This document shows positions 1 to 9,273 of a stretch of DNA of 64,000 nt, one piece after another. Position numbers and translations under genes: made by a program. The DNA comes from Cyclobacterium plantarum. GTDB lineage: Bacteria; Bacteroidota; Bacteroidia; Cytophagales; Cyclobacteriaceae. The stretch lies in contig NZ_JAANYN010000010.1 of the NCBI RefSeq assembly GCF_011290685.1, forward strand, positions 124,001-188,000, written 5' to 3'. The notes under the pieces are model-generated. The model saw only the letters and a program-made list of their open reading frames with translations. It ran no database searches and was not told where the DNA came from. How positions within the stretch are numbered: position 1 is the stretch's first letter; the number at the start of each line of letters is the position of its first letter.

Positions 1-202
1 TGGAGGCGATAAATACCCTTTCTACAGCTGCAAAATTGAATAGCTCTTTGGCCAAAGGTGCATTCTCTGCACTTTTTTCATCCGGGAAATCAAAACTCAC
101 CCCATCATCTGCCAACATGAAATTGGCAACAAACTTTAAAGAATTGGGATTGGGGTTGGCTTCCATGTAAAGATGAACCGGCTTTTTCTCTGCTTCTAAC
201 AT
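1..202 (-). CDS. NifU/Nfu-family protein, N-terminal part (cut by window edge)
   Basis: The reading frame starts at the ATG at 202 and runs off the left end of the window, so only about 67 N-terminal residues are visible. The segment MEANPNPNSLKFV, followed by an F-D-F-P stretch, matches the start of the Nfu N-terminal domain found ahead of the NifU-type CxxC iron-sulfur scaffold domain. In that family the protein carries or delivers Fe-S clusters; the cluster-binding part would lie outside the window. It follows the symporter gene on the same strand with a 98 bp gap, so it may be the last gene of the leftward operon. No alternative in-frame start lies upstream. Family assignment is fairly safe; function is inferred from the family. 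Confidence 0.75.
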   Translation of the reverse strand, partial: MLEAEKKPVHLYMEANPNPNSLKFVANFMLADDGVSFDFPDEKSAENAPLAKELFNFAAVERVFIAS

Positions 203-300
203 TGATCACAATATTTAAGTACGCTATATTTTTCTACCACTGAAACGCCAGGGAATCAATGATGGTTCGGAAAAGGTATATTTCCCCCGATTATTGATTT

Positions 301-1626
301 TCAGGATGCCGTCAATGGGTTTGCTTTGCGCACCAGACCTTCTGGCAATTCCCCCTCAGTAGAGGCGACCACGGTGCATACCATTGCATCTCCTGTTACA
401 TTTACAATTGTCCTGAACATATCCAAAATACGATCAGGGGCGAGTATCAAAGCAATCCCTGCTGCTGGTACGCCTATGGACTCCAAAACAATAATCAGCA
501 TGATTATTCCCGCGCCAGGTACCCCTGCCGTTCCAATTGAGGCAAGTGTAGCGGTCATCACGATCAACAACTGCTGACTTAAAGTCAAGTCCATTCCCAG
601 GGCCTGGGCAATAAATACTGCTGCCACTCCCTGATAGAGGCTTGTGCCGTCCATATTAATGGTAGCACCCAGAGGCAAGACAAAACTACTTACCTCTTCA
701 GAAACACCAATCTCCTCTTCTACCTGCTTCATGGTAACAGGAAGAGTGGCAGAACTGGAGCTGGTCGTGAATGCAAGTAATTGCGCTGGTCTGATGGCTT
801 TGAAAAAATCCAGGTACTTGACTTTAGTGAAAAGTTTCAGGATCATGGGGTAAATGAATAGAATCATAAAAAACAGGCCTCCCAAAACTACCAGGCTGTA
901 CTTTAGCAACGCTAGGAGTAATTCCAGGGCAGAATCCGGATTATCACCCGTTATTTCTACTATGAGGGAAGCCATCAGGGCAAAAACACCATATGGTGCA
1001 AGTATCATGATGAACCCGACAATCTTGATTATGACATCATTCAACCCTTCAAAAAAAGCAATTACAGGTTCTGCCTTACTCTTGGGAATCTGAATCAGTG
1101 CAATGCCGACAATAATGGCAAAAAAAACGACCTGCAGCATGCTGGCATTATCTGTAGCTGCCAGGAAAACATTTTCAGGCACCATGTCCACCAAAGGCTG
1201 CAAGGGACTTTGTTGCTTTAATTCTTCGGCTTGAAGGGATTTACTATCCGCAGTTTCATCATACAAACTCATCAGGTTGTCCCTGGTATCTGTAGGCAAA
1301 CTTTTACCCGGATTGAAAATATTTACGATCACTAAACCTATGGTCACGGAAAGAGCGGTGGTAAAAATATAAGTAAGAATGGTTTTCCCACCGATACGGC
1401 TGAGTTTGGTGATGTCACCTAAGTTAGAGACCCCTACAATCAGGGACGCCAGTACCAGCGGTACAGCTATCATTTTCAGTCCGTTAATGAAAATGGTCCC
1501 TACAGGTTTGATATAATTTAAGGTAAAATCCGGCGAAATTCCCAATTTGACTACTCCCAGGCCTACCATTAGTCCCAGGACCAGGCCGATGATAATTTGG
1601 GTGTGAAGGGGTATTCTTTTTTTCAT
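301..1626 (-). CDS. Dicarboxylate/amino acid:cation symporter (DAACS, GltP/DctA type)
   Basis: A 441-residue inner-membrane protein that imports glutamate/aspartate or C4-dicarboxylates with sodium or protons. Two hallmark motifs are visible: the serine-rich re-entrant loop FTTSSSSATLP (about residues 286-296) and GATINMDGT (about 320-328), whose NMDGT binds cation and substrate. Several hydrophobic helices precede them, as usual for SLC1-fold carriers, and the length is normal. Residues separating glutamate from dicarboxylate carriers cannot be judged by eye, so the substrate is left open. The start is the ATG at 1626, 22 bp after aroC, suggesting cotranscription from batD/aroC. Nothing seems broken. 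Confidence 0.92.
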   Translation of the reverse strand: MKKRIPLHTQIIIGLVLGLMVGLGVVKLGISPDFTLNYIKPVGTIFINGLKMIAVPLVLASLIVGVSNLGDITKLSRIGGKTILTYIFTTALSVTIGLVIVNIFNPGKSLPTDTRDNLMSLYDETADSKSLQAEELKQQSPLQPLVDMVPENVFLAATDNASMLQVVFFAIIVGIALIQIPKSKAEPVIAFFEGLNDVIIKIVGFIMILAPYGVFALMASLIVEITGDNPDSALELLLALLKYSLVVLGGLFFMILFIYPMILKLFTKVKYLDFFKAIRPAQLLAFTTSSSSATLPVTMKQVEEEIGVSEEVSSFVLPLGATINMDGTSLYQGVAAVFIAQALGMDLTLSQQLLIVMTATLASIGTAGVPGAGIIMLIIVLESIGVPAAGIALILAPDRILDMFRTIVNVTGDAMVCTVVASTEGELPEGLVRKANPLTAS

Positions 1627-1648
1627 GTGTGATTAGTGGTTGTGGTGG

Positions 1649-2725
1649 TTATATTTTGCTGGAACGATTCAACAGGATAAAATCTGCTAGTACCAAAGCG
1701 CACATGGCTTCGACGATGGGCACTGCCCTTGGCACCACACAGGGGTCGTGGCGGCCTTTGCCAGTGACGGTAGTAGCTTCTCCCTCGGAATTGATGCTTT
1801 CCTGATCCTGCATGATGGTGGCAACAGGCTTAAAAGCTACCCGAAAATAAATATCTTCTCCATTGGAAATACCGCCCTGGATACCGCCGGAATGGTTCGT
1901 TTTTGTTTTTATTTTGCCTTCTTCTTTGTAAAAAACATCGTTATGCTCTGATCCCTTCATGCTCACCCCTTCAAAACCACTTCCATATTCAAATCCCTTA
2001 ACCGCGTTGATACTAAGCATGGCATGACCTAATACAGCATGTAAACGATCAAAAACCGGTTCACCCAATGCTGCAGGTACCCCCTGAGCCACACAGCTAA
2101 CCACACCACCGATGGTATCCCGGTTTTTTCGGGTCTCATCTATCAAGGCAATCATCTGCTCGGCCGTGGTTGAATCAGGACAGCGAACCATGTTGGATTC
2201 AATTTGGCCAAAATCCAATTCAGCATAGGGCTTTTCAAGGCGAATGTGACCTGCCTGGCTTACGTAAGCATTGATGGTAATGCCATATTGGGCAAGCATT
2301 AATTTTGCAACAGCCCCGGCAGCCACCCTTGCGGCAGTTTCCCTGGCACTACTCCTCCCGCCCCCACGGTAATCCCGAACTCCATATTTTTCATGGTAAG
2401 TAAAATCTGCATGAGAGGGACGGAATTTATCCGCAATATGCGAATAATCCTTGCTTTTTTGATCGGTATTGTAGATGACTATAGCTATTGGCGTACCTGT
2501 ACTTTGGCCCTCAAACACACCGGAAAGGATTTCAAATTCATCTTCTTCCTTTCGCTGGGTGGTAATTTTTGATTGTCCGGGCTTCCTGCGTTGAAGCTCC
2601 TTTCTGATAAATTCTTCCGATATGGCTATTCCTGCCGGACAACCATCTATGATGACGCCAAGCCCCTTACCATGAGATTCACCAAAGGTGGTGATAGTGA
2701 AAACATTACCAAATGTATTGCGCAT
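1649..2725 (-). CDS. aroC: Chorismate synthase
   Basis: A 358-residue cytoplasmic enzyme that converts 5-enolpyruvylshikimate-3-phosphate to chorismate with reduced FMN, the last step of the shikimate pathway. The N-terminus [19 protein letters not shown] is the classic signature of the family, and the [14 protein letters not shown] and [10 protein letters not shown] stretches in the first 140 residues are the conserved FMN/substrate loops. Length is normal. It sits 3 bp after batD and 22 bp before the symporter gene, an arrangement that looks like one transcript of unrelated functions. No sign of damage. Confidence 0.97.
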   Translation of the reverse strand: MRNTFGNVFTITTFGESHGKGLGVIIDGCPAGIAISEEFIRKELQRRKPGQSKITTQRKEEDEFEILSGVFEGQSTGTPIAIVIYNTDQKSKDYSHIADKFRPSHADFTYHEKYGVRDYRGGGRSSARETAARVAAGAVAKLMLAQYGITINAYVSQAGHIRLEKPYAELDFGQIESNMVRCPDSTTAEQMIALIDETRKNRDTIGGVVSCVAQGVPAALGEPVFDRLHAVLGHAMLSINAVKGFEYGSGFEGVSMKGSEHNDVFYKEEGKIKTKTNHSGGIQGGISNGEDIYFRVAFKPVATIMQDQESINSEGEATTVTGKGRHDPCVVPRAVPIVEAMCALVLADFILLNRSSKI

Positions 2726-2728
2726 GAA

Positions 2729-4174
2729 CTAATTTTTCTTTATAATCAAAAATCCCAATAAAATCAGTGCCATGAAGAGCAAAACATTTATCAGGATGGA
2801 AAAATAATATTTAAATCCCTGGTTTAAAAGCTTATTGTCCTCAACTTCTATCAGATCATACAATCCTCCCAAACGTGAAGAAGAGATGGCCTGATTTATC
2901 CTGCTCTCCCCAGTGACATTGACTACCGCCTTTGGTTGCAAGGTGTCGTATTGGGCCAAATCCGGATTAAAATAAATCCATTCAAAATGATCTTTCAAAG
3001 CCACCCTTTCCTGTTCATTTAATGTCATAAAATAACTGAACTCTTTCATACCTGTCACTTTTCCCCTTCCCCTGTTGATCTGCACTTGTTCATTTGGATC
3101 AAAAGTGTTGAGTTTTTGTCCTCTTTTTACAACCGGTGGGCGAATGGAACTGATATTCCCCTCACCCAAAATGGTAAAATCATAGGTAAATCCTTCTCCG
3201 GTCCGTGCCTCAAGTTCTTCAAAACTTTCCCTCAGTCGGTAGTTGCCTACACTCACCTCATTTTTCAGGGGGTGTGGGGGGAGCGGTTTGACCTTTATGG
3301 ATTTGGGCTGTGAGTAGAAGGTTTTAAAATCCTGAAGGCGGTTACTTCCAAAAAAACTTGGGTTTTTTGCCAATCTGTATTTGATCATTTCCCAGCCCAC
3401 CTGAGGAAAATCAACGGTTCCAGAATTAAAGGGAAAAAAACTTGCTTCGTAAACCTTATATTTGGTCCATATTTTTCCTCCAAATTCCACTTTCTCCGGT
3501 TGAATACTGGTGATGTTAAAATTCTCTTCCCAGGCATTTCCCGGTTTGATCTCATTGATAATCCGCTCAAGCTGTTTTCCAGGCTCATGAAAATTGAAAG
3601 GAGCCTGATTGGCTTCAGACATATAAAAAGCAAGACTTACATTAAACCCTTCTCCGACAAAGACTTCCTCTTTGTCTACCGAAAGGGAAAAGAACGCATC
3701 ATCCTCCACCTCTACATACTCTGGCTCTTCGGCATCCCTTCTCCCAAAAAGATCATCCAAAGGGTCTAAGGCACGGTTGTTTCTGGTACTGGCCCGTGCA
3801 TCTATTACAGAGATGGTCTTTCCGGGAGTCGATACAGCTTCCCCATTTACAGAAAGTGTAAAGTCAGGCACCGTGAATTGGCCCTTTCTCAAGGGTTTAT
3901 AATATTGGATGATACTATTGGTACTGCTCATTTGGCCATTGATGATATTCATGGATGAGCTTTGGGAAACTCCCTGCTTCTGAAATCCTGGAATATCGGG
4001 TAACTGATCATAAGACCGTATTTTTTCCCCGGAGACCGTTACTTTTATGGTAAAAGTTTCATTCAATGCAACTTCACTTTCTCCCAATTCAATTTTGATA
4101 TCCTGAGCCATCGCCTGACTGGAAAAAAGGCCCAGGAGAAATACGAAAAGAAAATGCTTCGTCGTTAAACACAT
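2729..4174 (-). CDS. batD: BatD-like protein (aerotolerance family)
   Basis: BatD proteins are envelope proteins of the Bat (Bacteroides aerotolerance) group, thought to work with MoxR ATPases and VWA proteins; their exact role is unclear. The first 22 or so residues are a Sec signal peptide (hydrophobic stretch ending AMAQ), followed by a large beta-rich ectodomain and one C-terminal transmembrane helix with a short lysine-rich tail (LLGFLIIKKN). The usual batA/B/C partners are not in the window, so this gene stands alone. I chose the ATG at 4174 (481 aa): the longer frame begins with a TTG at 4210 and would put twelve extra residues before the signal peptide. It lies 3 bp from aroC. Confidence 0.83.
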   Translation of the reverse strand: MCLTTKHFLFVFLLGLFSSQAMAQDIKIELGESEVALNETFTIKVTVSGEKIRSYDQLPDIPGFQKQGVSQSSSMNIINGQMSSTNSIIQYYKPLRKGQFTVPDFTLSVNGEAVSTPGKTISVIDARASTRNNRALDPLDDLFGRRDAEEPEYVEVEDDAFFSLSVDKEEVFVGEGFNVSLAFYMSEANQAPFNFHEPGKQLERIINEIKPGNAWEENFNITSIQPEKVEFGGKIWTKYKVYEASFFPFNSGTVDFPQVGWEMIKYRLAKNPSFFGSNRLQDFKTFYSQPKSIKVKPLPPHPLKNEVSVGNYRLRESFEELEARTGEGFTYDFTILGEGNISSIRPPVVKRGQKLNTFDPNEQVQINRGRGKVTGMKEFSYFMTLNEQERVALKDHFEWIYFNPDLAQYDTLQPKAVVNVTGESRINQAISSSRLGGLYDLIEVEDNKLLNQGFKYYFSILINVLLFMALILLGFLIIKKN

Positions 4175-4309
4175 ATAAGATGATTGTATTATCTTTAAAT
4201 ATAACTGCAAATAAACAAGTATATTTTATACGTAACAAATCAAATCTATTACCGTATGGAGTAATAATAGTATTCTTTTTCCTAAAACTAACTTAAAATA
4301 ACATGACCC

Positions 4310-4501
4310 ATGATGGAATATGTTAAAACTATTTTATTGAAGGTAAGTTTTGACAGCAAACTCTTTGAAAAGGAGTTACGCAAGGGACTGAACCTTCTGG
4401 TTCCCGCAGAACTGGAAGAGTTCAGGGTTTGGTGTTATAAGACATTTTCCAAATTATACGAGCCCATTTTGAACAAATACTTTATCAAACTGGCCGGTTA
4501 A
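4310..4501 (+). CDS. Small hypothetical protein (63 aa)
   Basis: A short frame, ATG at 4310 (a second ATG follows at once), encoding a basic and helical protein with several aromatic residues. I do not recognise a family. Support that it is a real gene comes from context: it is followed within 13 bp by a strong intrinsic terminator on the same strand, and it lies alone in the gap between divergent batD and the next small gene. No signal peptide or membrane helix is visible. Function unknown. Confidence 0.6.
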   Translation: MMEYVKTILLKVSFDSKLFEKELRKGLNLLVPAELEEFRVWCYKTFSKLYEPILNKYFIKLAG

Positions 4502-4513
4502 ACCATCTATCTT

Positions 4514-4541
4514 ATGCCCCGGAAAACTGGGGCATTTTTTT
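4514..4541 (+). terminator. Intrinsic terminator after the 63-aa gene
   Basis: ATGCCCC, an 8-nt loop, then GGGGCAT, directly followed by a run of seven T. The 7-bp GC-rich stem with a T tract fits a rho-independent terminator reading rightward and supports the small gene before it. Confidence 0.85.
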
Positions 4542-4635
4542 GCCCGATACTATCCTTCATTACGCCCCCGGCTTCATTTTTTCTGATGTTTTGTACAGAA
4601 TTTTAGTTACTTTTAACGTAATAAAGAAAAAAGAC

Positions 4636-4947
4636 ATGGAAAAGAAAAAATCAGGATTTGAAGAGATTGAAAAAATGCTTCAGGAAATCGGTAGCAAAAT
4701 CGAAGTACTGATCGAAAAAGGCACAAAGGCAACCGGAGAAGCCAGCGAAGAGATCGAGAAGAAAATTAAGGAACTGCGCAAGAACAAAGAAAAGCTCGAA
4801 AAAGAACTCCATGAAAAAAAGGCAAAGTTCGAAGAAAAATACAAAAGCAATAGAGGAAATGCGAAACCTTTCCTTGAAGAATCATTCTTTCATCTTAAAC
4901 AAAGCGTCCGTTCTTTAATTAATGCCATCAATGAGCTATTGAAATAA
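4636..4947 (+). CDS. Small coiled-coil hypothetical protein (103 aa)
   Basis: A very lysine- and glutamate-rich protein whose residues about 5-75 form a predicted continuous coiled coil (repeated EEIEKK, KELRKNKEKLEKEL). The C-terminal 30 residues are less charged and may form an amphipathic helix. The composition recalls small histone-like or coiled-coil structural proteins, but I cannot name a family. I chose the ATG at 4636 because it is preceded by an A-rich stretch and the translation upstream of it (to 4540) does not look coding and overlaps the preceding terminator. It is free-standing, with about 316 bp to the next gene. Confidence 0.75.
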   Translation: MEKKKSGFEEIEKMLQEIGSKIEVLIEKGTKATGEASEEIEKKIKELRKNKEKLEKELHEKKAKFEEKYKSNRGNAKPFLEESFFHLKQSVRSLINAINELLK

Positions 4948-5263
4948 TCCGCAAAGTGAAGCTCCGGGAAACCAATTTTCACTTAATTATTTAAAATCTG
5001 TATAGATTTCTTTTAAACCCTGAAATTTTTGATGTAAGACCCGAGGCATAAATTTTTTTATTGGATCTGGCAGTAGGCGATTAATCCAAACAGAAAAGTT
5101 CACGGGGTTTGGAAGTTAGCATTGGTTAAACACTCAAGATTTGTACATTCGCCACCTGTTATTTTTCCACCTGATCCAATCCATGTTGCCACTAAGGAAT
5201 AAAATCATGTGCGGGCTGACCGCAAAAATTGAATTATCCGAAATACCATCGTAATTTTGCCTT
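4948..5263. other. Intergenic region, 316 bp
   Basis: Between the coiled-coil gene and the ABC-F gene. No coding frame or RNA gene seen. Its right end carries the ABC-F promoter described separately; the rest shows nothing recognisable. Confidence 0.6.
5229..5259 (+). promoter_or_regulatory. Bacteroidota-type promoter of the ABC-F gene
   Basis: TTG at 5229-5231, a 20-nt spacer, then TAATTTTG at 5252-5259, matching the TTG-N19-21-TAnnTTTG consensus of the Bacteroidota housekeeping sigma factor. The -7 box ends only 4 nt before the ATG at 5264, so transcription would begin at or next to the start codon. Confidence 0.7.
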
Positions 5264-7147
5264 ATGAATCACCTATCCGTAGAAAATTTGAGTAAGTCCT
5301 TTGGGGAGCGCGTGCTTTTTTCCAGGATTTCTTTTGGCATAGATCAGGGACAAAAAACAGCCCTTGTTGGCATTAATGGTGCCGGAAAATCAACTTTGAT
5401 GAAAATTATCATGGGTGAAGAGATCCCTGACGAAGGGCAAGTGGTGATCAACCTGGAAGCCAGGATAGCCTATGTGCACCAAAACCCTGTTTTTTCAGGA
5501 GAAAAAAGTATCTATCAAACCATTTTTGACGATCCGGACAATGAAACCATACAAGTAATTCAGGCCTATCAAAAGGCCCTATTGCAGGCAGAAAAAGACG
5601 GAAACAATGATAAGCTGCAGCCTCTGTTCGAAAAAATGGACCAGCTGCAGGCATGGGATTTTGAATACCAGATCAATGAAGTATTGGGTAAATTAGGCCT
5701 CCATGATACCGGCATTCAGGTATCAGCACTCAGCGGAGGGCAAAGAAAACGCGTGGCACTGGCCAAAGCAATATTAAATTTTCCCGACCTTTTGTTATTG
5801 GATGAGCCTACCAATCACCTGGACCTGGAAACTATCGAATGGCTGGAGGAATATCTTTCAAAAGCCAACCTTTCCCTGCTAATGGTTACTCACGACCGAT
5901 ATTTTCTGGATAAAGTAACCAATCAAATTCTGGAATTGGAGCAAGGAAACCTTTATCGGTACGCAGGAAATTACGGATACTTTCTGGAAAAAAAAGCTGA
6001 TAGGAAAGCTGCTCAGGCCACCGAACAGGAAAAGGCCAAAAGTCTTTACAAAAAAGAGCTTGATTGGATCAGGAGGCAACCAAAAGCCCGGGGTACCAAA
6101 GCCAAATACAGGGTTGACGCATTTGAGGAAACCAAAGAAAAAGCTTTCAATAAATCGGAGGAGCGGGATATCAGTCTGGAAGTTACTGCCCAACGCCTGG
6201 GCAAAAAGATCGTAGAAATCGAAAAAATCCACAAATCCTACGGCGATTTGAATTTGATAAATGATTTTAGTTATGTTTTCAAAAAAGGTGATAAAATTGG
6301 CATCATAGGCCCCAATGGAGCAGGGAAAACCACCTTCCTCAACATGCTCACTGGAATGATATCCCCGGATAAAGGCACGGTCACCATCGGTCAAACCACC
6401 GCTTTTGGCTATTACAGGCAAGAGGAGGATAGTTTCGATGAAACCAAGCGCTTGATTGATATTGTCAAGGAGGTGGCAGAAGTGGTTACAGTAGCGGGTG
6501 GCAGTACCATTACCGTCAGCCAATTTCTCAATCAATTTGGGTTTCCACCCAAGCAGCAACATACCCCTGTTTCAAAATTAAGTGGGGGGGAAAGAAGGAG
6601 ACTCCAACTCCTTATGGTCCTGGTAAAAAGTCCAAATTTCCTGATCCTCGATGAACCTACCAATGACCTGGATATTGTCACCCTGAATACCCTGGAAGAT
6701 TTTTTGGATAATTTCCCGGGTTGCCTGGTCATCGTTTCTCACGACAGGTATTTTATGGACAGACTGGTGGAGCACCTGTTTGTATTTGACGGTGAGGGGA
6801 AAATCAGTGACTTTCCCGGAAATTATACAGACTACCGTGAAAATTTAAAACGCATAAAACCCAATCCCCCAAAAAAAACAGAGGAAAAAAAATCCGGCAA
6901 TAGCAAGGATCAGGACAAAAACACCAATAAAGCCAGTTTCAAAGACAAGAAAGAGTTTGAAACCATTTCTCAGGACCTGGAAAACCTGGCAAGAAAAAAG
7001 GAGTCCTACATCAACAAAATCAATGAGGGAACAGAAAACCACCAGACCCTGATAGAATGGTCTATGGAAATAGAAAGCATTGAAAAAAAGACCGCAGACC
7101 TGGAAATGCGCTGGCTTGAGCTTAGCGAATTGGATGGCATCTCTTGA
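5264..7147 (+). CDS. ABC-F family ATP-binding protein (Uup-like)
   Basis: A 627-residue soluble protein with two ATP-binding domains and no membrane segments. Domain 1 has Walker A GINGAGKS at 36-43, signature LSGGQRKRVALAKA and Walker B LLLLDEPTNHLD. Domain 2 has Walker A GPNGAGKT near 349-356, signature LSGGERRRLQL and FLILDEPTNDLD. A charged linker joins them and the C-terminal 110 residues are lysine-rich and coiled coil, as in Uup. ABC-F proteins act on ribosomes (translation factors or antibiotic protection); Uup-type members are also linked to DNA and ribosome biology. Resistance cannot be deduced here. The gene is monocistronic and has its own promoter. Confidence 0.93.
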   Translation: MNHLSVENLSKSFGERVLFSRISFGIDQGQKTALVGINGAGKSTLMKIIMGEEIPDEGQVVINLEARIAYVHQNPVFSGEKSIYQTIFDDPDNETIQVIQAYQKALLQAEKDGNNDKLQPLFEKMDQLQAWDFEYQINEVLGKLGLHDTGIQVSALSGGQRKRVALAKAILNFPDLLLLDEPTNHLDLETIEWLEEYLSKANLSLLMVTHDRYFLDKVTNQILELEQGNLYRYAGNYGYFLEKKADRKAAQATEQEKAKSLYKKELDWIRRQPKARGTKAKYRVDAFEETKEKAFNKSEERDISLEVTAQRLGKKIVEIEKIHKSYGDLNLINDFSYVFKKGDKIGIIGPNGAGKTTFLNMLTGMISPDKGTVTIGQTTAFGYYRQEEDSFDETKRLIDIVKEVAEVVTVAGGSTITVSQFLNQFGFPPKQQHTPVSKLSGGERRRLQLLMVLVKSPNFLILDEPTNDLDIVTLNTLEDFLDNFPGCLVIVSHDRYFMDRLVEHLFVFDGEGKISDFPGNYTDYRENLKRIKPNPPKKTEEKKSGNSKDQDKNTNKASFKDKKEFETISQDLENLARKKESYINKINEGTENHQTLIEWSMEIESIEKKTADLEMRWLELSELDGIS

Positions 7148-7388
7148 TATCCATCTGCCTGATGACTAATTAAAAGTCATTGTCTTCTCCAGCTGAATCG
7201 TTGTTCTTATTTCCTTGACCTGCTTTGTCTAATAATCTCCAATTCTGAATAACAAAGTCAGCTTTACAATTTGAGTTTCATTAATTGTAAACCTGTCCAG
7301 GACGAAACAGTACATATCCCTTATTCTGATTTATAATACACTGGTGTAAAAATATCGCTTACATTTAGCCTTATGCTTTCTTTTTATT

Positions 7389-8249
7389 TCAGCCTATTTT
7401 TTCCAGAACAACGGCAATTAATCTTTCCATTAGCTCCTCTGGGGAACTTGAAACGTTTTTGGTGATTCGGTTGGCAATAATGGCATTCAGGCTAATGGTT
7501 TCATGCCCCAGTAGCCTGCCCATGGCATAATATCCTGCTGTTTCCATTTCAAAATTGGAGCATTGAAGTCCATTGACATTTATCTTTGCCAATTGATCAA
7601 AAATATCAGTAAAAACAGGATTTAACCTAACTTTTCTACCTTGCGGTCCAAAAAAACCCGGACAAGTCACTGTTATACCTGAAGGCAATTCACTAAACTT
7701 TGTCCTCACCACCGCTGAACCCTGTACGCAATAAGGCATAAATGGCAATTTTAGACCAGATCTTGCCTGAAAAGATAACTCCTGTTCCAGATCGGTTTGG
7801 GGAAGCTTATAAAAAGCCATAAGCGTATCAAGCCCCAATGCATAATCGGACAGCAAAAGACTGTCTTCGGGGATTTCGGCACGCACGCTTCCGGAGGTTC
7901 CCACACGTATAATAGTCAGTCTTTGCGGATTGGGCTTTGGAAGCCTGGTTGCAAAGTCCACATTAAACAAAGCATCCAGTTCGGTCATAAAAATCTCCAC
8001 ATTATCTGTACCCATACCAGTACTGATGACACTCAGTCTTTTACCCTGGAATGTTCCAGTGTGGGTAACAAACTCCCTTTTGCGAACCTTTAACTCCACG
8101 GTATCAAAGTACCTGGAAATCTTTCCTACCCTATCGGGATCTCCTACAGCAATCACCGTATCTGCCACTTGCCCGGGTTTGAGGTTCAAATGGTAAATAC
8201 TTCCATCAGGATTGATGAGGAGTTCCGATTCAGGTATGGGTTTTACCAT
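7389..8249 (-). CDS. Nucleoside phosphorylase (uridine phosphorylase-like)
   Basis: A 286-residue cytoplasmic enzyme of the PNP/UDP family. The phosphate-binding loop VGDPDRVGKI near the N-terminus, the RVGTSGSVR segment in the middle and the nucleoside/ribose region FEMETAGYYAMG near the C-terminus are visible. The family cleaves nucleosides with phosphate to ribose-1-phosphate and free base in salvage; the fold here is nearest to uridine phosphorylase, but base specificity is inferred. Its 5' end overlaps the end of trhO by 20 bp, so the two are translationally close. The gap to the convergent ABC-F gene is 241 bp with no clear terminator. Confidence 0.88.
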   Translation of the reverse strand: MVKPIPESELLINPDGSIYHLNLKPGQVADTVIAVGDPDRVGKISRYFDTVELKVRKREFVTHTGTFQGKRLSVISTGMGTDNVEIFMTELDALFNVDFATRLPKPNPQRLTIIRVGTSGSVRAEIPEDSLLLSDYALGLDTLMAFYKLPQTDLEQELSFQARSGLKLPFMPYCVQGSAVVRTKFSELPSGITVTCPGFFGPQGRKVRLNPVFTDIFDQLAKINVNGLQCSNFEMETAGYYAMGRLLGHETISLNAIIANRITKNVSSSPEELMERLIAVVLEKIG

Positions 8250-9216
8250 GCAAAACAGATTTTATTTTAGATGCGTCGGGTTTTTGATAAAACCCTTTAT
8301 AGGGATTGTACCCATTTGTGTTTTTTTGATAGTAACCGGTACCATTATATGGCCTCTTTTGGGGATGCTCTTTACAGGCCTCAGAACAAGCTCCTTCCAT
8401 TTCCCAACCACAAGATTCACAAATAGGCACATGCTCGTTACATTCCGGATTGGCGCAGTTGACCATGCGGTCTGAAGCTGTTCCGCAAACAAAACATTTA
8501 GATACAATCTTAGGGTTGACCTGATTGACCGCTACAGCAAGGCGATTGTCAAACACGTAACATTTTCCTTCAAAATCCTCTCCCCCGGCTTCCATTCCGT
8601 ATTTGATGATTCCTCCGTGGAGCTGATACACATCTTTGAATCCCTGTTCAAGCAGGAAAGCAGAGGCCTTTTCGCATTTAATGCCGCCGGTGCAATAGGT
8701 CAGCACTTTCTTTTCTTTTAGGTGCTCCAGTTCCCTGACTTTCTCCGGAAAATCCCGAAAGTTATCCATATCCAGCCTCACTGCATTTTTGAAATGCCCC
8801 AATTCATGTTCATAGTTGGAGCGTACATCAAGGATGACCACATCCTCCTGGTCTTTCAAGGCTTTAAATTCATCAGGCTCCAGATGTTTTCCGGTCTTGA
8901 CCCTGGGGTTGATGTGTTTCAAACCGGAATGGACGATTTCATCCTTTGCCCGAACATTGATCTTGGCAAAGGCATGTTCATGGTGGGTGTCAATTTTAAA
9001 TTCGGTATCTGCGAATCTGGGATCAGCCTTAACATAGGCCATGTATTTTTCACAGTCTTCCTTTAAACCGGAGACTGTGCCATTTAGGCCCTCAGAAGAG
9101 ACGATGATCCTTCCCCTGATATTGTTTTCAATGCAAAACAGGTGATGTTCATCCCTGTAGGCTTCCAAATCCTCGATTTGGGCATAACAATAATACAATA
9201 AAATGTTGTAATCCAT
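8230..9216 (-). CDS. trhO: tRNA uridine(34) hydroxylase, rhodanese type
   Basis: TrhO (YceA) makes 5-hydroxyuridine at tRNA position 34 in an O2-dependent way. The 328-residue protein has the acylphosphatase-like N-terminal domain (to about 100), a rhodanese domain with the catalytic loop YCTGGIKCEK (C175, C181), and a cysteine-rich C-terminal tail with four CxxC-like pairs (CFVCGT, CANPEC, CESCGW, CSEAC) as usual in bacterial members. All key residues are present. The gene begins at the ATG at 9216 and overlaps the nucleoside phosphorylase start by 20 bp. Confidence 0.93.
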   Translation of the reverse strand: MDYNILLYYCYAQIEDLEAYRDEHHLFCIENNIRGRIIVSSEGLNGTVSGLKEDCEKYMAYVKADPRFADTEFKIDTHHEHAFAKINVRAKDEIVHSGLKHINPRVKTGKHLEPDEFKALKDQEDVVILDVRSNYEHELGHFKNAVRLDMDNFRDFPEKVRELEHLKEKKVLTYCTGGIKCEKASAFLLEQGFKDVYQLHGGIIKYGMEAGGEDFEGKCYVFDNRLAVAVNQVNPKIVSKCFVCGTASDRMVNCANPECNEHVPICESCGWEMEGACSEACKEHPQKRPYNGTGYYQKNTNGYNPYKGFYQKPDASKIKSVLHGKTHT

Positions 9217-9273
9217 AACTTAAGCCCTGTTTCAGGCAGGGTGTTATTTGAATAAATAGTATACTTCTACTGG

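Noticed and set aside
5879-6562. Long minus-strand frame inside the ABC-F gene
   Set aside because: Antisense shadow of a fully conserved ABC-F protein; composition is not protein-like.
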